NCBI RefSeq assembly: GCF_000971985.1
Contig: NZ_KQ040799.1
Span: 124,001-188,000 of the forward strand
Origin: Paenibacillus dauci
Lineage (GTDB): Bacteria > Bacillota > Bacilli > Paenibacillales > Paenibacillaceae
Direction: 5' to 3'
Length of the DNA: 64,000 nucleotides
Under the pieces are notes generated by a model. It made no database searches and was not told where the DNA came from. It saw only the letters and a list, made by a program, of their open reading frames with translations. Both the position numbers and the translations under genes were made by a program. The stretch's first letter is position 1. Each line of letters begins with the position of its first letter. Positions 55,474-62,292 of the stretch are shown here, piece after piece.

Positions 55474-56787
55474 TTAGGCTTCCATCTCCCGGTATTGTTG
55501 AATCGGGACAGCTGCCGGTGCTTTGAGTACCTGACGTCCGGCGGTCACCGCCAGCAGGATCAGCAGTACACCGACCAGCATCTGGAATCCATATGCCTGC
55601 ACCCAGAACGGCATCGGTTTCATCCATTCGAAGATCCGCCCGCCGACCAGCGGCCCGATAAAGGAGGCCAGTCCCGTAATCCCGGAATAGACCGCGATGA
55701 ACATGGGACGTGCATTTTTGGGGGTATCTCCAATAATAAAGTTAAAGGACAGCTGGTTGAATCCACCAATTCCGATACCTAGCAGCATATGAATAATCAG
55801 CAATCCTACAACCACTGGTACAAAAGCAAGCAGTCCCCATGCCATACAGGCCACAGCGATAAACGGAAGCGTCCAGTACAGCAGTGTCTTGTTACTAAAC
55901 CGTGCATTGAGGTTCCCCCAGAAATAAAATCCAAGCATCATGAACATTGTCTGTACTACTGTCATAAGTGTAGTTACCGAGTAACTTACTTTGAGCACTT
56001 CCAGCATGACATATGAGTAGAGGGGCACGACCAGTGTCTGCATCAGCAGCCAGACCGCGAGAAACAGCGATGCTTTGATAAAAGGTCCATCATACAACGG
56101 CTGACGCAGCATCGGTACAAACTTGGTCTCCGTGGAGCGTTCAAACGGTGCATCCGGATAAAACAGAATGACACCAATATTGATAACCGCACAGGTCCAG
56201 ACGATAATGTACAGCAGCAGGAATCCCTGTCCACCCGGAACTGCATCCAGCAGCATCCCACCGACAAACAGCGTCAGACTGCCCAGCGCATTCAGAATTG
56301 TATTGCGGATACCAAAGTATCGTCCTCTTAGTCGTCCCGGTACAATATCGCCGATTAGCGACGCCCATACGACTCCGATCACTGCATTACATAGGAACGC
56401 GGCTATATACAGGATAATGAACCAGTTTACCCATACGGATCGGTCGAACAGAAAGGGTACAAGTCCTGTTGCTCCCCACAGCACCCGCTGCAGAATCGTG
56501 AACAGGACAAGCACCCATTTGCGCGTATTCAGACGCTGCAGCAAAAAGGCAATAATCACCTGAGCCACATTGACCAGCGTGGTCAGCGCGATCACGAATC
56601 CGATCTGGCTTGAAGTCGCGCCCAGATACAGCAAAAACCCTGTCAGGAAGGGTCCCCCGAGCAGGGTGGAAAATATCGTTGAGGGTACCCCTTCTATCGT
56701 CGCGATACGCAGATGCTTGCGATACATCGAATAACGACGCTTTTGCATATTCAATCGGTTCAGCCCCAGAGCATGTCTTCGTTTAAT
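55474..56787 (-). CDS. MFS transporter, apparently starting at AUU
   Basis: About 437 residues with 12 membrane segments, an MFS sugar/drug transporter pattern ('LRGRYFGIRNTILNALGSLTL' holds the cytoplasmic-loop motif). The first ordinary starts in frame (TTG 56754, ATG 56748, ATG 56727) have no ribosome site. A perfect AAAGGAGGG at 56802-56794 lies 6-7 bases before an in-frame ATT at 56787, and no ATG, GTG or TTG exists in this frame near it. Starting there adds a basic leader (KRRHALGLNRLN). The substrate is unknown. Confidence 0.85.
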   Translation of the reverse strand: MKRRHALGLNRLNMQKRRYSMYRKHLRIATIEGVPSTIFSTLLGGPFLTGFLLYLGATSSQIGFVIALTTLVNVAQVIIAFLLQRLNTRKWVLVLFTILQRVLWGATGLVPFLFDRSVWVNWFIILYIAAFLCNAVIGVVWASLIGDIVPGRLRGRYFGIRNTILNALGSLTLFVGGMLLDAVPGGQGFLLLYIIVWTCAVINIGVILFYPDAPFERSTETKFVPMLRQPLYDGPFIKASLFLAVWLLMQTLVVPLYSYVMLEVLKVSYSVTTLMTVVQTMFMMLGFYFWGNLNARFSNKTLLYWTLPFIAVACMAWGLLAFVPVVVGLLIIHMLLGIGIGGFNQLSFNFIIGDTPKNARPMFIAVYSGITGLASFIGPLVGGRIFEWMKPMPFWVQAYGFQMLVGVLLILLAVTAGRQVLKAPAAVPIQQYREMEA

Positions 56788-57109
56788 AACGATCCCTCCT
56801 TTGACGGCATGAAACTTTTGATATTGTGCCTGTTTTGGAATAATGGTTTCTTTTTACCCTTTTCATTCAATACCAAACGGCCATCACAATATCTTGATTT
56901 TAAGGTGACCGTTTACATTACTATGGTTGTCGCCTATTTTACATCTAAAATTTATTCATAAAAAACGGATACTCATGCCAAAAAATCCCCTTAGCAATAG
57001 ATTCATTAGCCAGATCATCCAATAGGATGAGACTGTTGCCAATCTATGCACGGGGATTTTTGTAATGGTATTTCAAATGAAATAATATATCGTTTTCAAT
57101 TCGAGGCGA
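56788..57109. other. Intergenic region upstream of the MFS gene
   Basis: 322 bp with the MFS ribosome site (56794-56802), an imperfect inverted repeat AAACGGCCA/TGACCGTTT (about 56876-56918) that could be an operator, and the histidine-kinase terminator (56981-57061). Confidence 0.5.
56981..57061 (-). terminator. Terminator after the histidine kinase gene
   Basis: Perfect 10-bp arms AAAAATCCCC/GGGGATTTTT (56981-56990, 57052-57061) enclosing a 61-base loop with its own CATCC/GGATG pairing. The large loop makes it less certain. Confidence 0.6.
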
Positions 57110-58504
57110 TCAACTCGTCGGCAAATACAACGAAAATACGCTGCCTTCGCCTTCCTTGCTCTGCAGCCGCAGATGGCCACCGAGCAGATTGGCCAGATTA
57201 CGGCTGATCGAAAGGCCAAGCCCTGTACCTCCGTATCGGCGGGCGATCGAGCCATCTGCTTGCTGGAAGGCTTCGAAAATCTGCTCATGCTGTGCCTGCG
57301 CGATGCCAATACCGGTATCCGTAACGTCAAATACCAGCCAGCCTAGCTGTTCTTCGCCTTCTACTACCCGGTGAATGTGCAGGGTGACGCTGCCCTGCTG
57401 GGTAAACTTGAACGCGTTGGCAAGCAGATTACGCAGAATCTGCTGAATACGCTGGGAATCCGAAATAATCGTATCCGGTACGTCTTCTTCCCGAATGACT
57501 CTGAACTCCATGCCTTTGCGGATCGCTATCATCTCAAAGTGCATCTGCAGCAGCTCGGGGATCTCCTGTACACTCACTTCCTCATAGGTAATCTCCAGCT
57601 TGCCTGCTTCTACTTTGGACAGATCCAGCACATCATTGACAAGTCCCAGCAGATCGAGTCCAGAGCGGTAGATCATCTCGCTGTATACCCGGGTCTCGCC
57701 GGGTGTACGCTCTTCCTCCTGTTCATACAGGAGCTGCGCCAGATTGATAATACTGTTCAGTGGCGTTCGAAGTTCATGCGACATATTTGCCAGAAATTCC
57801 GACTTGTACTGGGAAGCCAGCATGAGCTGCTTGGCACGTTCTTCCAGCACATGATGGGTCTGCTGCAGCTCTCTCGTCTGCTCGGACAGCAGCTGATTAG
57901 CGTGCTCCAACTGCATCATCCGCTGCTGTTCCAAATGGAATTCACGCAACAGCAGCATCAGTACTGCACTTAGTACAGTCGATACCGGCAGCATGATAGG
58001 CATAATTTCGGTCAGATATGTACGGGTGGGCAGCACCCCAAATGTTGCAATATTCACCGTGTTCACCAGATTAATCGCCAGCACAGTAACTGTTCCTTTG
58101 ACCAACAACTTGGCAGCACTGCTGCGCATCCATACATTCAGCACCGCACCGACAGCACCCAGTATCGTCAGATTAAGCAGCCCGACAAAGGCTGCTTCGC
58201 TCAATCCAAACGTTAACCGGGTCAATCCGATCCCGAATCCGATCAGCAGAATTACCCATGCACGGGAATAGACGGCGGCAGCCACAATCACTGGCATAAA
58301 CCGAAGATCGAAGATCAGATTACCCGGCAGGCGGAATCCAAAAAAGGAACTCATCCAACCGGCAAAAATCAGCAGCAGGATCGAGCTGGCATATTTGGCT
58401 CTGCCGGACATCCGTGACAGTCCGTATTTATAAAGCAGGTTGGCTATGTATGCGATCGTTACCATCATGCCTGCATTCATAAGGAAGTTTTTCACAAATC
58501 CCAT
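57110..58504 (-). CDS. Membrane sensor histidine kinase with LytS-like 5TM sensor
   Basis: 464 residues. Residues 1-185 hold five to six membrane helices of the 5TMR-LYT type ('LPGNLIFDLRFMPVIVAAAV'). A coiled coil (about 187-230) follows, then HisKA with the H-box SHELRTPLN (His243). The HATPase domain has the N-box 'QILRNLLANAFKFT', 'DTGIGI' and 'GGTGLGLSIS'. Classical LytS carries a different His-kinase domain, so this is a chimera of LytS sensor and a hybrid-type kinase core. No response regulator gene is adjacent, so it is an orphan. LytS sensors respond to membrane potential or wall state. Confidence 0.92.
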   Translation of the reverse strand: MGFVKNFLMNAGMMVTIAYIANLLYKYGLSRMSGRAKYASSILLLIFAGWMSSFFGFRLPGNLIFDLRFMPVIVAAAVYSRAWVILLIGFGIGLTRLTFGLSEAAFVGLLNLTILGAVGAVLNVWMRSSAAKLLVKGTVTVLAINLVNTVNIATFGVLPTRTYLTEIMPIMLPVSTVLSAVLMLLLREFHLEQQRMMQLEHANQLLSEQTRELQQTHHVLEERAKQLMLASQYKSEFLANMSHELRTPLNSIINLAQLLYEQEEERTPGETRVYSEMIYRSGLDLLGLVNDVLDLSKVEAGKLEITYEEVSVQEIPELLQMHFEMIAIRKGMEFRVIREEDVPDTIISDSQRIQQILRNLLANAFKFTQQGSVTLHIHRVVEGEEQLGWLVFDVTDTGIGIAQAQHEQIFEAFQQADGSIARRYGGTGLGLSISRNLANLLGGHLRLQSKEGEGSVFSLYLPTS

Positions 58505-58748
58505 ATGCTCACTCCTGATTAGGATCAGATAGATATATAAGTATTATTTGAGCAGCCGTTATACCTTCCAGTTCTTCTAATAAAACTGAAAATAAATGGA
58601 AAAAAGTTATTTCTATCATAACACAAAAATGAAGCGATTCCTTCACTTTGTCGTATCGTACGTTTCTGGTATGATATCTGTAGTATTTCGATATGAATAT
58701 ACTGCTTACAACTGCCATGATTATATTACAGGAGGTCTTGCCTTTATT

Positions 58749-59606
58749 ATGAAATTTCGCGTATCTGCGGTGCAATATCACCTTCACACCATATCTTCTT
58801 TTGAACAATTTGCCGATCAGGTAACCCATTATGTGCGGACAGCCCAGGAATTCGATGTCGATTTTATCCTGTTCCCCGAATTCTTCACAACCCAGCTGCT
58901 GTCGATTGGAGATGAATCCGGTGCAGCGCTTGGAATCGAGCGTCTGCCCGAATTCACGGATGCCTACCTGGAGCTGTTCCAGGGACTTGCCCGCGAGACA
59001 GGCACTCACATTATTGGCGGTACCCATGTCACGGAAAAAGAAGGCAAGCTGTACAATACCGCTCATCTATTTTATCCGGACGGACGTGTCGCCACCCAGC
59101 CCAAAATCCATATCACTCCTACCGAAGTGACCGAATGGAATATGTCAGCTGGTGACGGACTGACTGTATTTGAGACAGACAAAGGTACGATTGCCCTGCT
59201 CACCTGCTACGATATTGAATTCCCTGAAATCGTACGTATGGCCAAAGCACGCGGTGCCGATGTTATTTTCTGCCCGTCCTGTACAGATGACCGGCACGGC
59301 TTCCACCGGGTACGTTATACAAGCCATGCCCGTGCGGTCGAGAATCAAGTATATGTGGTGACGACCGGTACGATCGGCTCCCTGCCAACCGTAGACTTTA
59401 TGCGCGGCAATTTTGGTCAGGCAGCTGTGATTACGCCGAATGATGTACCTTTCCCGCCGCGTGGTATTCTCGCCGAGGGTGAAATTAATGACGATATGAT
59501 TATTACAGCCGACCTGGATCTGGAGCTGCTGTACAAAGTACGGGAGAAAGGCTCTGTTACTACCTGGCGTGACCGCCGTACCGATCTCTATACCGACTGG
59601 AGCTGA
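58749..59606 (+). CDS. Carbon-nitrogen hydrolase (nitrilase superfamily)
   Basis: 285 residues. The catalytic triad is Glu44 (FPEFF), Lys119 (QPKIHIT) and Cys153 (LLTCYDIEFPE). A GGAGG site lies 13 bases before the ATG at 58749, a long spacing; an in-frame ATT directly before is possible. It is the first gene of a tight three-gene operon with two acetyltransferase-like genes (5-bp and 4-bp gaps). In B. subtilis YhcX a similar hydrolase and a GNAT domain form one polypeptide; here they are separate. The amide substrate is unknown. Confidence 0.92.
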   Translation: MKFRVSAVQYHLHTISSFEQFADQVTHYVRTAQEFDVDFILFPEFFTTQLLSIGDESGAALGIERLPEFTDAYLELFQGLARETGTHIIGGTHVTEKEGKLYNTAHLFYPDGRVATQPKIHITPTEVTEWNMSAGDGLTVFETDKGTIALLTCYDIEFPEIVRMAKARGADVIFCPSCTDDRHGFHRVRYTSHARAVENQVYVVTTGTIGSLPTVDFMRGNFGQAAVITPNDVPFPPRGILAEGEINDDMIITADLDLELLYKVREKGSVTTWRDRRTDLYTDWS

Positions 59607-59611
59607 GGAAC

Positions 59612-60325
59612 ATGAACGTACGGTCCGATCGAGCAGGACAATATCATAAGTCCTGTTATGTATTCCATGAACAGCGTCCGTATCCTGCTGTTGTTCGCTC
59701 TTATATGGAAAAGGATTTCGCACGATTGATCGATATTCAGGCAGCTGCTTTCCCGCCGCCTTATCCGTCCGAACTGTGGTGGAACCGGGAGCAACTGCAG
59801 GAACATATCAGCCGTTTCCCGCAAGGGGCACTATGTATAGAAATAGATGGAGTGATTGCCGGTTCGATGACCAGTCTGCTTGTTCATTTTGATGAAGGTC
59901 ATCCCGAGCATACCTGGGAAGAGATCACCGATCATGGCTATATCCGCAATCATCAGCCCGATGGAGATACACTGTATGTCGCCGATCTATGTGTCCATCC
60001 GGATTACCGCCAGTGGGGACTCGGTAAGCTGCTCATGCAGTCGATGTATGAAGTGACTGCTGCACTTGGACTGAAGCGTCTGCTCGGTGCAGGACGAATG
60101 CCGGGCTATCACCGGGTTGCAGATACCTGTACACCCCAGCAATACGTGGAGCGCATTACCAGCGGAGAGCTATATGATCCAGTCATCTCTTTTCTAATGA
60201 GATGCGGACGCACACCGCTGACGGTGATTCCCGATTATCTGGAAGACGAAGAATCGCTTCACTACGCTGTATTAATGGAATGGAAAAATCCGCTGCCACC
60301 GGCAGCCACTCAGGGAGGAAATTAA
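59612..60325 (+). CDS. GNAT acetyltransferase, partner of the nitrilase-like enzyme
   Basis: 237 residues. GNAT fold with acetyl-CoA loop 'VHPDYRQWGLGKLLMQSM' (about 128-145). The region after it ('LGAGRMPGYHRVA', 'QQYVERITSGELYDPVISFL') resembles the GNAT module of YhcX-type fusions. It starts 5 bp after the hydrolase stop and ends 4 bp before the next gene. It may acetylate the amine released or used by the hydrolase. The N-terminal ~30 residues look poorly conserved, so a later start (for example Met33) is possible. Confidence 0.88.
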   Translation: MNVRSDRAGQYHKSCYVFHEQRPYPAVVRSYMEKDFARLIDIQAAAFPPPYPSELWWNREQLQEHISRFPQGALCIEIDGVIAGSMTSLLVHFDEGHPEHTWEEITDHGYIRNHQPDGDTLYVADLCVHPDYRQWGLGKLLMQSMYEVTAALGLKRLLGAGRMPGYHRVADTCTPQQYVERITSGELYDPVISFLMRCGRTPLTVIPDYLEDEESLHYAVLMEWKNPLPPAATQGGN

Positions 60326-60329
60326 ACAG

Positions 60330-61001
60330 ATGGATTATGTACGCATTACTCATATCGATGATCCCCTATTCGCAGATATGCATGCATTGATGGGACGTAT
60401 TTTCCCGGCAGAAGAAGTACTGGAGTATGAATTATGGCGCGAACCGCTAGAAGATCCCGGTATCCGTGTATTCGTAGCTGTACACGAAGGCCGTGTAGTT
60501 GGTGCTACCGAATATCGCTACTACGAAGACGATAATGTTGCCATGACCGACTTTACGATTATTGGGGAGCCTGGACTTGGTATCGGACCTTTCCTCGCAC
60601 AGCATCGTCAGACCGATCTGCGGGAGGTGGCTACATCTTCCGGCAACGAATTATTCGGCATGTTCGCGGAGATCTATGATCCGTATCGCGCCGAGCGTCA
60701 TGAATTTGGTGGCGTGAAGCCGATGGACCCGTTCGTACGCCGTGAAGTGCTGGCACATTTGGGCTACCGTCGTCTGGACTTTACTTATGTACATCCATCC
60801 TGGAACAATGACGGCGAGGCTGTATCCGAGCTGGATCTGTGTTTCCTCGCTTATGACCCAGCTACGCATTCCCTGCCAGGCGCACTGATCGAGAAGTTTC
60901 TGCGTCGTTATTATGCTGTACTGGCCCAGAAGCCTGCTGCGTGGGAGCAGATGGTAGATGAAGTGGGACAGCGCGATCAGGTTGCTCTGCTGCCACTGTA
61001 A
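60330..61001 (+). CDS. Second GNAT-like protein of the nitrilase operon
   Basis: 223 residues. The N-terminal ~150 residues look GNAT-like ('VFVAVHEGRVVGATEYRYYE' as beta strands 2-4, 'GEPGLGIGPFLAQH' at the pantetheine-loop position), with a C-terminal helical extension. The CoA loop is atypical (no R/Q-x-x-G-x-G/A), so it might be a degenerate or non-catalytic subunit. Strong GGAGG precedes the ATG. It ends the operon before the terminator at 61121-61160. Confidence 0.75.
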   Translation: MDYVRITHIDDPLFADMHALMGRIFPAEEVLEYELWREPLEDPGIRVFVAVHEGRVVGATEYRYYEDDNVAMTDFTIIGEPGLGIGPFLAQHRQTDLREVATSSGNELFGMFAEIYDPYRAERHEFGGVKPMDPFVRREVLAHLGYRRLDFTYVHPSWNNDGEAVSELDLCFLAYDPATHSLPGALIEKFLRRYYAVLAQKPAAWEQMVDEVGQRDQVALLPL

Positions 61002-61120
61002 TCTTCTCTTTGCCCCAATCAGGTTGCAGGTGTATATCCATACCGATGAATGCGGCAGTACCGAAATATACAGATAGAATATATAAATATTTCTTATTTT
61101 ATCATTCCGACCTACACAGC

Positions 61121-61160
61121 AAACCGCGTCAGCAGATTTTCCTGCTGGCGCGGTTTTTTT
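61121..61160 (+). terminator. Terminator of the nitrilase-GNAT operon
   Basis: 15-base arms AAACCGCGTCAGCAG/CTGCTGGCGCGGTTT with one mismatch (61121-61135, 61142-61156), followed by a T-run to 61160. Confidence 0.9.
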
Positions 61161-61195
61161 ACTATTTTATATATTATGAAGTACAAATAAAAATA

Positions 61196-61234
61196 GACGG
61201 CTGTAGTCTCCTGAACCAGGATTCTACAGCCGTC
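61196..61234. terminator. Second hairpin downstream of the nitrilase operon
   Basis: Perfect 11-bp arms GACGGCTGTAG/CTACAGCCGTC (61196-61206, 61224-61234), AAATA before and CTTTAT after. A back-up terminator, or part of the leader of the next gene. Confidence 0.6.
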
Positions 61235-61434
61235 CTTTATATTATGTGCCATCTATGTCGTAGTTACATGCAAAGTAATCTTAACGTACTTTTGGCATTC
61301 TGGCAAGGGTTTTTGATAATTAATTGCCATTTGGTAAATATTACATATTTAAAAAAGGCAGTTTCTGTCGAATATAAAGCTGTATTTGTAGTATGATTAA
61401 TGATTGATACTAACGTTTGAAAAGGAGCTTACTT

Positions 61435-62142
61435 ATGCAATCTGTTTTTTATCGCAACCTCATTATATTACTGCTCTGTCTGGTGTCGGGCATTGTCGAT
61501 GTTATCGGCTACCTGCAGCTGGGGCACGTATTTACAGCCAATATGACTGGTAACATTATTATTATGGGAATGGCACTCGGACATCTTCATACCGTCTCTC
61601 TGGTGCGTTCTGGTGCTGCTTTTATCGGTTTTATTATTGGTAATGCTGCCGCTGCCCTTTTTCTCGGGCGATCGCATCCAGGATCCGTCTGGTCGCCCCG
61701 GCTGACCGCTATTATTTCGGTACAGCTGGTATTTTTCCTGGTATTTGCCTGGTTGTCTTCCACTCCGCTGGTGCCTGCGATGGAATATGTACTGATCATC
61801 CTGCTCAGCTTTACAATGGGCATGCAGACGACGATGGCCCGCAAGCTGGCTGTAGCCGGAATCTCCACTACGGTGCTCACCAACAATCTGGCCAGTGTAA
61901 TTGAAGATCTGGTAGCACATGTGCGCCAGTGGTTTGGCCAATCGGCAGAGCGCCCACGCTGGCTAAAGGCAGATACGTTGCTGCGTCTTGCTGCTGTTAT
62001 CATTTATGGATCGGGCGCAGTTATTGCGACACTCATGGAGCAGTCCCATACGCTGCTCGGCATCTGGATTCCAATCATCATTATGATCATCATTCTGGTC
62101 ATTGCCGTTACCCGTTTTCGAGTATCTGCGGCCAATCTCTAA
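61435..62142 (+). CDS. YoaK-family (DUF1275) membrane protein
   Basis: 235 residues with six to seven membrane segments. The family signature is in 'SGIVDVIGYLQLGHVFTANM', 'TGNIIIMGMALG' and 'FTMGMQTTMARKLAVAGIST', 'TNNLAS'. The ATG at 61435 has AAAAGGAG 8 bases upstream; an upstream TTG at 61417 is less likely. Its biochemical role is not known in any organism I can name. It is probably monocistronic. Confidence 0.88.
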   Translation: MQSVFYRNLIILLLCLVSGIVDVIGYLQLGHVFTANMTGNIIIMGMALGHLHTVSLVRSGAAFIGFIIGNAAAALFLGRSHPGSVWSPRLTAIISVQLVFFLVFAWLSSTPLVPAMEYVLIILLSFTMGMQTTMARKLAVAGISTTVLTNNLASVIEDLVAHVRQWFGQSAERPRWLKADTLLRLAAVIIYGSGAVIATLMEQSHTLLGIWIPIIIMIIILVIAVTRFRVSAANL

Positions 62143-62292
62143 CTCGTGCATTGAATCGGTAAAAGCTCAATATATAGATAAAGATAGATTTTCCCGTTCA
62201 ATCATGAGATGATTCGTGCAGTTCGCTTACTTCTAGGGTAATAAGACATGCTGCAGATTTGAATATTAAATACCGGGTGGTAAAATCATGTT

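Larger units (their letters stand above)
61002..61434. other. Intergenic region with two terminators
   Basis: 433 bp containing two strong hairpins (61121-61160 and 61196-61234) and the promoter region of the YoaK-family gene. The stretch after 61240 is AT-rich. No gene is supported; the open frame 61010-61396 crosses both hairpins. Confidence 0.55.
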
